Source of the DNA: Melieria omissa
Taxonomy: Eukaryota; Arthropoda; Insecta; Diptera; Ulidiidae
Direction: 5' to 3'
Assembly (NCBI GenBank): GCA_963971225.1
Contig: OZ020269.1
Coordinates: 98,198,040 to 98,262,039, forward strand
DNA length: 64,000 nt
The position numbers and the translations under genes are program-made. Shown here one piece after another: positions 10,481 to 22,426 of the stretch. Within the stretch, counting starts at the first letter, position 1, and the number at the start of each line of letters is the position of its first letter. The notes under the pieces were generated by a model. It had not been told where the DNA came from and did no database searches. It saw only the letters and a program-made list of their open reading frames with translations.

Positions 10481-11031
10481 TATCTGTGGTCAAAAGCAAT
10501 AATCGCCTAAGTCGAAAATTGCTGTTTCGAGCAATTTCGGTTTAAAGTTTTAGCGCAAGTTATGGCAACGGACACCCTAGCCACCAACGAACCGACTCGT
10601 TGCACTGAGATGCAACCTAATGGCAACGAGTCGGTACGTGAAAGAATGCACAGAGTCAGCATATTTTAGATATATGACTCTGTGCACCTGCGATGCTGCT
10701 GGATGCAAGAAGATCGGTGCAAAACTGCAGCAGCATCGCAAGTCAGTCGAGATTGTTGTTGTTGTAGTTGTTGCTTTTAGATATTTGCAAATAAAAATTG
10801 TAAAATCCATACAAAAAATTGTCTTTCTACTTAAACGGTAAAGATATAACTCGCGTAGTGTGTTCGCTATGGGAATGCGAATAGGTTTTTATTAATAACT
10901 TTTTTTATTTTTAAGTTACAAACTCCCCGATTTTACACAAACGTAGAGCACAGTCAAGGGAACGTGGTGGCATCCATAACTCAATTTATTCTTAAGTCGA
11001 CTTAAGCGGTTATTGCTTTTGACTACAGATA
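10481..11031. mobile_element. TIR element carrying three consecutive perfect hairpins (copy 1)
   Basis: The ends read TATCTGTGGTCAAAAGCAAT and the complement of ATTGCTTTTGACTACAGATA. Inside are three hairpins in a row: CCGACTCGTTGC (10592-10603) with 10623-10634; TGCACAGAGTCA (10647-10658) with 10675-10686; TGCGATGCTGCTG (10689-10701) with 10728-10740. There is no credible ORF, and the frames here are low-complexity Val runs from (GTT)n. Confidence 0.75.
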
Positions 11032-11350
11032 TATAATTCTAATATAAACCTAATTAAATGACACTCATACGCCACGTTGCGCTGCGCAAAAAAATTCACA
11101 TATCGCAATTACACAGTTTGAATGTGTTTTTTTTGGATTGGTGTCTTAAGCAAATTTGTTGGTCGTTAAAATATCTACAAATTTGCCGAAGACAGTAAAG
11201 CGATATTCGGAACGATTTAGGACCTATTAGCATTTAAATGTTCGAAGACTTAAGCGACAAACTTCCCGAAAATTACCAAACTTCAAAGTCGGATTTCTCT
11301 TAAACTAGAGCCAATCTTACCAAACGGCCGGGGATCTCAACTCAGTATAC

Positions 11351-11815
11351 CTATAGGAAACTCACCCAGTAGGTCCCCCCATGTCTAAATTTTTGAGGGC
11401 AAATTTCACGCACAGTGTTATTATCGGAATCATCATCGTATTCACCCACGCTTTCACATTCGCATTCATCGTTATGTTCGTCATCATCATTGTTCATATC
11501 ATCGCGTTCTTCTCCTGCAATTATCAACAAATCCAATGCTTCCCATGGCATTCGCGTAAGTGCTTTATGAGGCAATTTCATTTCTGTCGATATAATGGGA
11601 TCAGAACTTATGAGCAATCTATTAAGAACTTCTTCGTTGGTTTTTCTCGGCTTGTTTTTCGAGAAAAATATTTCCTGAAAGCCTTAAAATCTTTATTTCT
11701 CGCTTCCCACGCTTCTTCAGATTATTCACCGATTCGCAACAAGGCGTGAGCTATGACCTCTGGTCCATTAATTAAATATTTATGAACAGTCGTAGGCATG
11801 TTATACCAGGGATAG
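11351..11815 (-). pseudogene. C-terminal remnant of an unassigned transposon protein (copy 1)
   Basis: On the minus strand the sequence reads YNMPTTVHKYLINGPEVIAH, then (after a frameshift and stop) NRLLISSDPIISTEMKLPHK and an acidic stretch of Asp/Asn/Glu. The pattern of an N-terminal 'vHKyLI.G..v' block followed by 'LL.SSDP' matches proteins encoded by repeated elements in insects, but I cannot name the superfamily. The 5' part is cut by the P-like insertion at 11819. The same remnant is at 42972-43415, where the acidic tract is shorter by 13 codons. Confidence 0.45.
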
Positions 11816-12691
11816 TACCACAGAATAAACAGTATACAGAAGGCGCATCTGAAATAATTTTGCGATTTCATTTCAGACGCGGACGGGAAGCAACAAAGGT
11901 GAGGAAAATGTAAAGGGAACCGAGAGAGTAAGCGCGAATTAATGTATTGTATACGCATAGATTCGATTTTTTTTGGGCTTTATTCTCATTTCGACAACAA
12001 CACGCAATGTTGTTGCGGCTGGCTTGCGCAGCAAGCCAGCTTGGCTTTACTCGTGCACATTGAAAGTGGTTGATTTGGCAAAGCAATCGCCAAGGCAAAT
12101 TCAATAGGTAGTTGCAGCATTCTTTGATAATTAGCACAACATTGTAGCAATAGTTTTCCACTTATTATCACTTTCTTAATGCGTCTTGGTTGTTTCAATA
12201 TTTAACACATATATTTCATTGTAGCCATTTGTACTTTTTACAACTTCTATTTTACAAGCAGACCAAAAGAACTTATAAAATCCATTGAATTTTGGTTTTT
12301 CCCGTAGTGCTACCACCTTATGTGCCTTGGCGATCGCTCAATCAATTTTTCTATGAAACTGCCTCTCCACTTCTTGTTCTTGTTTGTCAAAAAGCAAGCG
12401 GAGAGCGAGCACGAGCCAGCACCAACATGCAAGCGGCAGTGCTGCCGTTTTCAATTTTTCATCAGTAGTACAAATTATGATTTTTGGGTAGTATTTATGG
12501 ACTTTGAGTAGTACCAAAGAAAATAAACATACAGAATGCGCATGTCATACAAGCAAAAATTTTGTATGCGGGTTGTAACATTGCGACCCGCGCTCTGCTC
12601 TCATAGATCACATATGTAGTGAGAGCGTGGATTCACAAGCGAGAATGTAGTTTTATGTGTTGCGCTCTTTGGTTGCGCTCACTGCAGCGAG

Positions 12692-13431
12692 TAGAGTCCG
12701 ACCGATTAATCGGCATCGGCATCGGCTAGTATCGGCCAATAAAATTGGTATCGGCATCGGCCAAAAAAAAAAGAATCGGCATCGGCTTCGGCCTTTTTTG
12801 GCCGATGCCACATCGGTTTTTTTGGTCGATTTTACGATTTTCGATTTTTTAATACGATTTTATTTGCAGCTGAATCGCACTGTCTTCCTTTTTCATATCT
12901 CGCTTTGTATATTTATTACATTTTTATTATACGTTACAAACCAGTGTTGCCTGATTAGGGGGTTTCTCCTTAGATTTGTTTGGATTTGATGACAAATACT
13001 TAAGGGGACAATATTTTTCAGATATTTTTAATCTATTTTTGCTACATCAACACCTTGTTCAGCTATATTGGCTATTGGGTCTTTTGTTAATTGCTTGTGC
13101 CAAATAGAATGAGCAATTTTCATGAGATATTAATTTTGAATTCTGAATTTTCTTGTAATTTTATTTAGTTTTTAGTTGTTTATTTTCTCGTTTTCGTTTG
13201 TTAATTTGTGATAAATGTGATGAAATGTACTATATATGTAATAGTTCCTTTTGTTGTTTTATAAAATAAGCTGTGTTTTTGATTGAATTCATTCGTGTTT
13301 TTTTTTCTATGGAATCGGCATCGGCCGATTTTCGGCCTTTTGACCGATTAATCGGCATCGGCTGATAATTGGCCGATGCCGATTAATCGGCATCGGTATC
13401 GGCCAAAAAATTTGGTATCGGTCGGACTCTA
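12692..13431. mobile_element. hAT-type element with GGCATC tandem ends
   Basis: The inverted ends are TAGAGTCCGACCGAT and its complement, with the 8-bp target duplication GCAGCGAG at 12684-12691 and 13432-13439. Both ends carry strings of ATCGGC/CATCGGC subrepeats. The middle is AT-rich and non-coding. Confidence 0.85.
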
Positions 13432-13773
13432 GCAGCGAGTGTGCGTTGTGGCGTGAAATGATTGCAAGGTGAAGACGAACGCTGTTGTTGTTGTTGTTGC
13501 GCTGGCGAAAAGCTGAAATTGTAAAACGATTTATGATTTCTGGCTGGCTTTTGTTCTTCTTCTACAAGCCTACACGGCGTCGCATATTGCTCCTGAACTT
13601 ATTGCAGACTGTAGTGTGCGCAAAATCATAGAAAAGAAAATAAAATATGGTTGGCATGACGACTTATATGGTCGCTACAAACAAAGTTCCTAAAGAAATT
13701 ATCAAAAAAGTAGACCTAATCTTTGATTGCATGAATAGGGCAATCGGATAATTGCTTTAGATCGGCTTTACAA

Positions 13774-14180
13774 TTGAATACAATTAAAGTTTTATTTTTA
13801 AAACTAAAATCCGTTTTTCTGATAAAATTAAGCAATAACCCACATAAATGTTTTATAACAAAAAAGTTTTTTAACCAAGATAAACTAGAAAATACTTTTG
13901 CAATTTTTGGACAAAATTCAAGTAGTACTCGGTCAAGTGTAATGACTAATTTCGAAGATACACAGGATTCTATGAATCAAATCCTACTACATGCTGAGAC
14001 AGACGAAATTGTATTTTTTATTATTTTATTTCAGCAGTAATTACAACAATTATTACAACAACTTATTTTGTAGATAAAAACTTCGACGATCGAGTAAAAA
14101 TTAACATGGATAATAATTGTGGCATATGTTTCCAAAAACTAAGAAATGATGACCTTTTCACTGCGCTAAGTGAAACATTT
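13774..14180 (+). pseudogene. Possible P-element transposase C-terminal remnant
   Basis: An 88-codon frame (13774-14040) contains KFFNQDKLENTFAIFGQ, which resembles the C-terminal 'NQD.LE..F..IR' block of P/THAP9 transposases. A second short frame around 14095-14180 reads MDNNCGICFQKLRNDDLF, plausible for the following cysteine region. The upstream catalytic part is missing. The identification is tentative. Confidence 0.4.
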
Positions 14181-14357
14181 TCCATAAAAATTAAAATAAA
14201 TTAAAAAAACGGAAGTTCCAAACGATGCAAAACATAAACAATAAAAAAACAACAAAAGAAGTGCTGTTTACATTTTTCTCGAGCTATGTAGCAAAAGCAA
14301 TCGTCAATACAAAAAAAGCATACACACAAAAACTACAACAATAAAAACAATAGCGTA

Positions 14358-15646
14358 ACACTTCGTTCAATAATGTGTGTGACTGACACATAGATGGCGG
14401 CACTAATATTAAATCAATATTTTTTTTCGAAATTGTGAACCTTTTTAGGCTTACTGTCAAAATTATATGTCAATCCGACCATTAGTTTACAAGTTACAGT
14501 GCTTTAAGTGACACTACTTTTGAGTTTTCAAAAAAAATGAATTCAAAGCAATTCCGTGTGCTGGTTTATCATTGTTTTTTAATGAAAAAAAATACTGTTC
14601 AATGCAGGAATGGCTTGAAAAACATTATTTGGACTCTGCTCCATCAAAAAGAACCATTTGTTATTGGTGTGCCGAATTCAAACGTGGTCGTACAGACACC
14701 GATGACATTCCATCTACTGGACGGCCAAATGACGCTGTTATTCCGGAAAAACGTTGAAAAAACACTGAAAATCATTATATCCGACCGTAAAGTGAAAGTG
14801 GGGGAGATTGCAGACATTCTAAAGATATCAGCAGGCAGTGTACCATAATACACGAACATTTGGTTATGAAAAAGGTGTTTTCGAAATGGGTGCCGCGTTT
14901 GCTCACACCGGAGCAAAAACAACAACGAATCGATGATTCAAAGAGCTGTTTGGACATGTTTACGCGCAACAAGTCGGAGTTTTTGCGTCGGTACATCACA
15001 ATGGATGAAACATGGATCCACCATTTCACTCCAGAGTCAAATCGGCAGTCTGCTGAGTGGCATGCAACCGGTGAAAGCCGCCCAAAACGTCCAAAGGCAC
15101 AAACATCGGCTGGCAAGGTTATGGCGTCAGTATTTTGGGATGTGCACGGAATAATATTCATCGACTATCTTGAGAAAGGGAAAACAATCAATAGCGACTA
15201 TTATATAGCGTTGTTGGAACGTTTGAAAGAAGAAATCGCGATTAAGCGGCCCCATATGAAGTAGAAAAAAGTGTTGTTTCACCAAGACAATGCACCGTGT
15301 CACAAGTCGATGAAAACGATGGCAAAAATGCATGAATTGGGCTTCGAATTGCTTCCTCATCCCCCGTATTCTCCAGATCTGGCCCCCAGCGACTACTGGC
15401 TCTTCGCAGACCTCAAAAAGATGCTCCGTGGTAAGAGATTTGGCTCAAATGATGAAGTAATCGCCGAAACTAACGCCTATTTTGAAGGCAAAGAAAAATC
15501 GTTCTACAAAGGCGGTATCGAAAGATTGGAAAAGCGTTGGAATGATTGTATTTCCCTAAAAGGGGACTATGTTGATGAATAAAAACGAATTTTGGCAAAA
15601 AAATGTGTTTTAATTAGTTAGTCACACACATTATTGAACGAAGTGT
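14358..15646 (+). mobile_element. mariner element, full length (1289 bp)
   Basis: The inverted ends are ACACTTCGTTCAATAATGTG and its complement, flanked by TA (14356-14357, 15647-15648). The length is normal for mariner. Both ends are intact, but the transposase gene is broken. Confidence 0.9.
14537..15582 (+). pseudogene. mariner transposase (DD34D), frameshifted
   Basis: The frame starts MNSKQFRVLVYHC and includes the helix-turn-helix region, MDETWIHHFTPE (first catalytic Asp), HQDNAPCH (second) and YSPDLAPSDYW (third), ending at a TAA at 15580-15582. The protein moves between frames near 14590, 14750 and 14847 and has a TAG at 15262-15264. All catalytic residues are still present, so the decay looks recent. 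Confidence 0.85.
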
Positions 15647-16555
15647 TAGTTGAAACGACGATCATTGCGCTGGCTGGTGTCGCTGTGAGAAATTTGCACA
15701 AAAAATTATTGAGTGACCAAAACAACCACCAACGCCTCAAAATACACAGGAGAAGCGGTACTTTCACTTCATGTGTGTTTGTTGTAGCGCGTGCTTCAGT
15801 TCACACAGTCAATGAGCGTAAACTGAAACGCTTGCTCTCCTGCTGGCACCACTCTTTCCCTTTTGTGGCTTCCCCCCGCTCTACGAAGCTCGCAAACAAA
15901 CATTTGAATTTTTGAGCTCAGATACGCCTTCTATACACTTCATATTCTTTGGTAGTACACATGCATATTTTCTAAACAATGTAAAAAAAATGATTCAACA
16001 AAAATTTTCCCGTAATTTGTTTTATAAGTTGAAAATTCCATAATAGAACTAAGTATTATTAAAATTTTTTATTAATATCAAATATCGTTATCGAATATGG
16101 TTAAAAAAATGTGAACCCCAAGAGAAATCGAACGATTTTATACACTTATATCAGGATATTCTAATGATTAAGAGTTTCACCTTAGTTTAATTTTTCTGCC
16201 CCGTCGACGTCCCAGCAACCACTTTATTGTCTTTATCAAATTTTAAAAGGTTCCTACAAGAATATACAAAAATGTATAAGTTAATTTGTATTTAAATACA
16301 GTAATATTACTCTATTATTTCACGATGTTCATTTTTGGGTATCGCATCTGCTACGTTGTTTTCAAAGTTTATAACTATCAACATCTTATATCATATGATT
16401 AGAATAATGTGAACTATTATACGAACAGCATTTGGCAACGCGGTTCAAAAAGGTGCAATTGTCACTTTAGTCGCACAACGGCAATTCTACGACGAGCTCA
16501 TTTGCTTGATTGAAAAAAGTCCATCAAAAAGTGAAACATACGGAAACACATGTGG

Positions 16556-16799
16556 TAGGGCTGCCCACGAACCAAAGATATTTGGTTAGAAATAAAAAAC
16601 AGCAACATTGGTTGGAATTTCGTGCTTCGGCAATGTTCAGTTTGGTAACTTAAACTTAGCCTTACTAAAAATATGAAAATTCAACTGCTAAAACTGATAT
16701 TTCAGAAAATAGTAGTACAATCGGCCTGTGGGTAGTACGGTAGTACAGATGATGAAATAGTAGTAAAATACTACTATAGTAGTACGTTCGGCAGCCCTG
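16556..16799. mobile_element. hAT-like MITE, TIR YAGGGCTGCC
   Basis: It starts TAGGGCTGCCCACGAAC and ends GTTCGGCAGCCCTG. The 244-bp interior is AT-rich with repeated TAGTAGTAC strings. I do not see a matching 8-bp target duplication, so it is probably old. Confidence 0.5.
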
Positions 16800-18275
16800 G
16801 CAAGCGGCACATCGCTTTGTTGCCCAACAACAACAACCACAGTGTGTGGTGCGCGGTCGCAGCTTCTCAGCTCACGCTCTCGCGCTCTGTGCGTTCTCAT
16901 CCCCTTTACTGCTTCCCCCCGCATCCACAAACGGGTCGTACCGCTGGAACCCACGAAGAAAATTTTCTTTACACCAGATGCGCATTCTGTATATTGTTTG
17001 TTCTGTGATAGTACTCAACGAAAGATCTGGCACAATTTAAGGTATACCGAGTACACCAAATAACATTGGATTTCGTTCCAAAATGAAAACAACCACCTTT
17101 TTTAATATCTTAAAAAAGTAGTATTTTGCAGTTACCCTTTACCACATTAGTTTAATGCACATAACTGCGGTTATTTCAATCGATTACACATAAGTAATAC
17201 AAACAATAACAATTCCCAATACTGTAACTTCTGATAAATAAGGTCAGCTGAGCTAGTTTTGCAAAAACCCTATAACAAAGACAAATTAAATAATCTAAGA
17301 TATCGAAATTTTATTTGGTTCTGCATGATTTGAGATGATTTTGTATTGTGTTTCACAAATAGCTTAAAAACCAAAAATACTTACGTGTCGCGATATCCTG
17401 CCATATATGTCGCCTAATATGTTGGCTCATATAAATCTAACATGCCGACCCCACGTAATGAAGGTTAAAAAGCATAAAGCAATACTAAAAACCATACATT
17501 GAGCAACAACAAAACTAACATAAAACATTTCGCTTGATTTTTTGTCTTTCCTTTCACGGACCGCGTGCATATTTTGCCAAGACTTCACATACAAAAATGG
17601 AAATGCTGCAAAAGTGCGCAACATTAGCGCAACTTTTTTTTTCATAGAAAGTTGCTAGAATATCCACAGATTATGATTATGACAATATTTTAGGTGAACA
17701 TCATTGAACACACAACTACATGTCTATGAATAGGGTCAAAAGAAGGCAATTTTCAGGCTTTTTTTCAAAAATATAACACAAATATTTACGAACACTTAAA
17801 AATAAAAATAAAGTAATATTTTAATACTTAAATACCTGAACAAGAAGCCTCCATCATCACTTTTATGCTACTTTAAAAACTTGTAAAATAAATTTGATTT
17901 AAATAATTGAAAAATTCACGTTTAACGCTGTGCGCACGCCAAATGAAAAGAAATGTCAACTTTCAGAGTGCTTTGCGGGAAAACGGTAAAATATTTTGCA
18001 ACAACTGTTTCACGTAGTGATGCAGAATTTTATCCACTTTAACCCGGTACAAAAAAAATATCTGTATCTTTATTTTTCATTTTTGAATTAATCGTCACTT
18101 TACTTATATCAATGAAAATATCAAAGAAAAAACACTTAATATTCTTTGCTTATATCGCACACGCACAACAAAAGTGACACAACTGAAAATTTTTGGCCAG
18201 TGTGCGTTGGCCAATCAAAATTCGCTGTTTCAAATTCACCATCGCAAAAAGTAAGGTGACATTTGAATTATCGAT

Positions 18276-18760
18276 TATCGTGGTGTTGTGCATTATGAAT
18301 TCCTTCTGCCGGGCCAAACAGTCAACAACGAATATTATTTGAACGTTATGCGTCGTTTGCGTAAAGCTATCCGCCTAAAAAGGCCGGAATTGTGGAAAGA
18401 CAATTCTTGGTTTTTACACCACGATAATGCACCATCCCATACTGCACTCGTAATTCGTGATCATTTCGCCAAAAACTGAACTCATATCGTTCCGCAACCA
18501 CCGTATTCACCTGATCTGGCGCCGTGCAACTTCTGGCCGTTCAGCAAGCTCAAAAAACCGCTCCGGGGACACCGTTTTGATACGATAGAGGAGATTGAAG
18601 CCGCAGCGAAGACGGAACTGAAGGCCATCCCGGAAAGTGACTACAATCAGTGTTTCGAAGATTGGAAAATCCGTTGGCATAAGTGCATTGCATCGGGAGG
18701 GGGATTTATTTGAAGGGGATGAAATTGATTTGGAAGAATAAATAAAGAATTTTCAAAATA
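18276..18760 (+). pseudogene. mariner transposase 3' half
   Basis: The first frame (18288-18479) reads HYEFLLPGQTVNNEYYLNVM and HHDNAPSHTALVIRDHF. After a TGA in place of a sense codon it continues PYSPDLAPCNFWPF and ends IRWHKCIASG near 18690, with a frameshift after it. The third catalytic Asp of the DD34D triad is Asn here (APCNFW), so this copy is dead. The 5' half and left terminus are absent. Confidence 0.8.
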
Positions 18761-18789
18761 AATACAATGTCAAATGCCTCCGATAAGAG

Positions 18790-19488
18790 CGTTTTGGCCT
18801 CTAATGTCAATCACACAAACACCGCATTGTGCTCTGTTTTAAGATACAGAATATGTGATTTTTAGTCAAAACGGCGCTTGTCTGTTATCATACCTTTTAA
18901 GCAGGCAGTCGAAATTGGGTGTTGATGGTCAAATGCGTAAGCGGGACTGTCTCGGACGACGGGTTCGCGGTTCGGTCCTTATTGTAGCTGCCAAGATTTT
19001 TTTTAATGGGTTTTTTTTTAATACATTCCTTTCTTACGACCCGTGAAAACAATGTCAATGAAAAATTAATTTGGTTTCTTGATCTCGTGATTAGTGAATT
19101 GTTTGGTTTTCAAGACAAATATAATTGTTCGCAAGTTTTAAAAATCAATCAATCAAGCGCAGCATACGGTTACAAACAACCATGCAGCAAAAAGATTTGG
19201 TTGATGATGACAGGCGCTCATGGGCGTACCTAGGTATGGGTATTTTCCCCCTCGTAATTCTATATTTTATATACATATGTACAGAAATTTATATTCTTTT
19301 CTATTCTATTTGAATTTTATAGTCTGAATTTGTAAATGTAGTTATGTCAGGCCCCCTTTAATTTGTTGCTGGGTACGCCCAGGCACTTGCTTTTCGCAAA
19401 ACAGAATGAAAAGATCGGTACGATTTGACAAAACGAATTGAATTGTTCAGCCGTCACTACATTTTCGCAATACAGTTACGCCGACGCA
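18790..19488. other. Non-coding stretch with a small TIR candidate at 19219-19383
   Basis: No gene is recognisable. At 19219-19383 the ends CATGGGCGTACC and GGTACGCCCAGG form an inverted pair around an AT-rich core with GGGGGCC/CCCCC patches, like a small hAT MITE. Flanking CAGGCGCT and CAGGCACT could be a degraded 8-bp target duplication. Confidence 0.35.
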
Positions 19489-20075
19489 CAGTGATTCGTT
19501 TCATAGACAAAATTCAAAAAATTTATGGTCTCAGAATTTAACGATTTTGATGTCATTCGAAAGGTAAAACTCCAACTAAGAAAAAATCTGTGCAAAAAAT
19601 TAATTAGTGTGGCTGCAAAAGCTGCTCAAAGTTGAAACTTTTTTCTCGAAAAAATGCAAACACATATTTTCTGTTTTTTGTGTATTGAGTAAAAAAAATC
19701 GTAAAAATACATGTTTAACAAAAACTTTCTGAAACTTTCAACGTAGATTAAAAATTGGTGTGGGCATTTTCGCTTTTAATGTTTTCTCAAAATTTGCAAA
19801 TCATCGGCTTTTACTTCACTTTTAATTTAAAATATTTTTTAAAATTAAAAATCTGAAAATTGGCAAAATTGAGAGGAAAATATCTAAAAAGTATGTGAAA
19901 GTATGTTCCTGGATTTTGGCTTATTTTAAGAAGCACTCTTTCTTTGTCGGAAAATGTATTCACATCCTCCGATATCTTCCGATCTCAGAAAATAATTCAA
20001 TTTGAAAAGTGGTCTAAACACCTATTTTTCGACAAAAAATGTATTTAAATTCGGTAGCCTAAAAGTATACAAAAA
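19489..20075 (-). repeat. Partial inverted copy of the 779-1726 element
   Basis: It starts CAGTGATTCGTTTCATAGAC, the terminus of the element seen at 1726 in the opposite orientation. Similarity runs through GAAAATAATTCAATTTGAAA near 19988 and stops around 20075. It is non-coding. Confidence 0.65.
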
Positions 20076-20606
20076 AAAATCATTCTTCACATATTTTCCC
20101 TTTTAACCCATTCAAATATTTTGTCATCGATATGAATTGTGAAGGAACTACTCAATTATACGTTTATATTTACTTCCTCGAAGACAAATCGAATGTACCT
20201 AAAAATTATATACACATATAAATGAATGAAATGTGATTAGCGACTCATCTCATAGTTTTTAAAGTGTTCAGTGTAAATTTTTTAGGTACGAAACTGAAAA
20301 TTTAAAAAAAATTTTGGTTAGGGTTTTAGGAGGTTAAAAATATAACACCCTAAAAGTAGCTAACGGAAAAAGTCGTGAATTTTGAACAATTTGTTTGTTT
20401 GGCAATGTCAGAATTCATTCGCAAAAGAGCAGTTTGGTGAAATCGTTTGAAATGGCTGAAGTAATTACAAATCGCGAATTAGCTTTTTGCTGGATATCGG
20501 CAGCTGTATATAATAATGTATGTGTCTACTGTTAGGCAAATTAAACAAATCATATGCATTGTTATAAAAAGTTGTATTAGCACTAAAGTCTATCTGAGTG
20601 GTAATA

Positions 20607-21211
20607 TAGGGTGTTTTTTTTAGAGGTTTGTTTTTCGAATAGAGATAAAACTGGCATTTTGTGGTCAAATCTGGCAACTCTAATGTCATTTATGTTCAGT
20701 TTGGTTTGCCATTTCATCATGAACAGGTTGACAAAAGAACAACGCTTGCAAATCGTGCAAATTTATTTTGAAAATAATGGTTCAGTTCGCGAAGTTTACC
20801 GCAAGCTCCGTCCATTTTATGGTCGACATCGTCCATCAGAGCAATTAATTCGGTTAACCATGGGTCGTTTTCGCACTACGTTTACTCTATGTGATAATAC
20901 GCATCCGCAGAGACGTCGAACAGTGCGCACCGAAGAAACAATTGCCGCTGTAGAGCAAAATGTTGAAGAGGACCCGAATGAATCGATTCGCCACCGTGCA
21001 CAGCAATTGGAGCTTTGTCAAGTGGTTGAAAATTGGACCTGTAGAATTGGCTTTATTCGAGCCAGCCGCGGCGGCCACATGCCCGAAATCATATTCAAAC
21101 ATTAATGGCATAAAATTATCCTTCCAATAAAGCCAAATTGATGGACATTAAAACGATTTTCTTGTGTTTTATTTCAATTCGAAGTTCTATACCTCTAAAA
21201 AAAACACCCTA
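20607..21211 (+). mobile_element. rosa-like mariner, 605-bp deletion derivative
   Basis: The ends TAGGGTGTTTTTTTTAGAGG and its complement are flanked by TA. The ORF (MNRLTKEQRLQIVQIYFENN onward, from 20719) keeps the N-terminal helix-turn-helix. It then jumps to the C-terminal RASRGGHMPEIIFKH, so the catalytic core is deleted. An inverted copy of the same length is at 22427-23031. Confidence 0.85.
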
Positions 21212-21239
21212 TATAAAGCCGCATAAAAGTGACTCAATT

Positions 21240-21555
21240 GTTTTTATATATATAATTTATATAAGTTTCGCTCAAAATGAAATCAAGTTTGGATTTTTTG
21301 TTGTTATAATTAATGTTTTTTATCAAAAAAAATTAATAAATTGTTCAAAAAACTCAAAAAAATGAAACAAAAATTTCTTGCATTTTGACTCCTTTGCGGA
21401 CCATTGTACGATATATCATACAAAATTGATGAAGCTGTTATTCTCAACCAAAATGATTTTTTTGAAATTTTTTAATATTTTATTGCTAAAATGCCCAATA
21501 AGAGTCAATATTTTAAAGGACAAATTTTTATCTCAAGAAATGTGGAAATTGACCG
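21240..21555 (+). repeat. Dispersed repeat with near-palindrome TTGTACGATATATCATACAA
   Basis: This block is homologous to 34260-34560. It contains CTCCTTTGCGGACCA followed directly by a 20-bp palindrome (one mismatch here at 21404-21423, perfect at 34406-34425), an arrangement like piggyBac-type ends. No TTAA is preserved at its border. Confidence 0.5.
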
Positions 21556-21559
21556 GAAA

Positions 21560-22340
21560 GGGTTAAGCTGTGCGTGAACTGATAATGAAAGGCATCTTTG
21601 GGCATTAGTTCCACGGCCATGCATTCGATAGTGCATGAGCACTTAGCTGCCAGAAAGATTTGTTCTCGTTGGACCCACATAGTTTGACAATCGCTAAAAA
21701 AAAGGTCCGTGTCTATTGATGCAAAGATATGATGGGAAAAATTCGATCGCGAAGTACCGCGAAAGACGTTTATAAGATCGTGACTGGTGATCATCATCCA
21801 TCAATAATGGATATATACGTATGAGCCCGAAACAGCAATCGACCGAGTGGGTCTTCCAAGACGAGTCAAATCCAACAAAAGTTGTTCGGGCACGCAGCAC
21901 ATCGAAGAAAATGGTCGCCTGTTTCTGGTCATGTTTTACAGAAGAATTTTGAATTTAAACAGAAGAATTTGACAGAATTTGTTTGACAGAAGTGTTCAAT
22001 GAAAAACATCCGCCGACGCCGAACCATTCTTCACCAGGCCAATGTGCGTTCTGACACATCGGCTCAAACAACCGCTTATTTGATCGACCAAAGCATCGGG
22101 TCATCCGCCATACAGCCCTGACCTGGCACCCAATGACTTCTTTTTATTCGCGCACATTAAAAAAAATTGCGTGGTCAACGATTTTCATCGCCAGAAGATG
22201 CTGCTGAAGCATTCAAAAACCATGTTTTGGAGGTGTCTCAATCGGAGTGGAAAAAGGGCTTCGAAAATTGGTTCGAGCGCATGCAAAAGTGTATAAATCT
22301 TCAAGGAGAATACTTTGAAAAGCAACAAAACAATTTTTGA
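21560..22340 (+). pseudogene. mariner transposase remnant (DD34D)
   Basis: Scattered frames give IYAYEPETAI near 21810, then HPPYSPDLAPNDFFLF near 22110 and FKNHVLEVSQSEWKKGFENW up to about 22330. The gene has several frameshifts and stops and no detectable inverted ends. It lies between the two 605-bp rosa-like elements. Confidence 0.7.
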
Positions 22341-22426
22341 TGATAACAAAATGCGTTTTCATCCTTTTTAAAAAATATATAAAAGGCAATCTTCGCATTA
22401 GTGCATATTACGTAACTAATGTTGTA

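Larger units (their letters stand above)
12515..15951. mobile_element. P-like element, inner copy
   Basis: It begins CAAAGAAAATAAACATACAG and ends with the complement of CAAAGAATATGAAGTG. It is flanked by GTAGTAC (12508-12514 and 15952-15958), the same kind of target site as the outer element. Its termini share the TATACAGAA-GCGCATCTG signature. A hAT MITE (12692-13431) and a mariner (14358-15646) have inserted into it, leaving about 1.4 kb of its own sequence. Confidence 0.65.
11819..17007. mobile_element. P-like element, outer copy (nested)
   Basis: The ends are CACAGAATAAACAGTATACA and the complement of TATATTGTTTGTTCTGTG, followed inward by GCGCATCTG on both sides. The 7-bp ATAGTAC is duplicated (11812-11818, 17008-17014). 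Duplication copy 2 has the empty site near 43410. The element contains a second copy of its own family (12515-15951) and a hAT-like MITE near 16556. The P assignment rests on resemblance of the ends to P-element termini and on the coding remnant at 13774. Confidence 0.65.
2690..18196 (+). repeat. Segmental duplication block, copy 1 (contains gene A)
   Basis: From the string CATATATATGTATATGAATT near 2685 to ACAACTGAAAATTTTTG near 18196, the sequence aligns collinearly with 35712-44683. Differences are mostly whole insertions. Copy 1 alone has the foldback at 6740-7905, the nested P-like element at 11819-17007 and about 200 bp near 4700-4897. Copy 2 alone has the hAT MITE at 43790. Shared insertions (SINE, 8717, 9940 and 10481 elements) predate the duplication. 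Confidence 0.9.

Noticed and set aside
10577..10841. Overlapping ORFs with poly-Val or poly-Thr
   Set aside because: They come from a (GTT)n run inside a non-coding TIR element.
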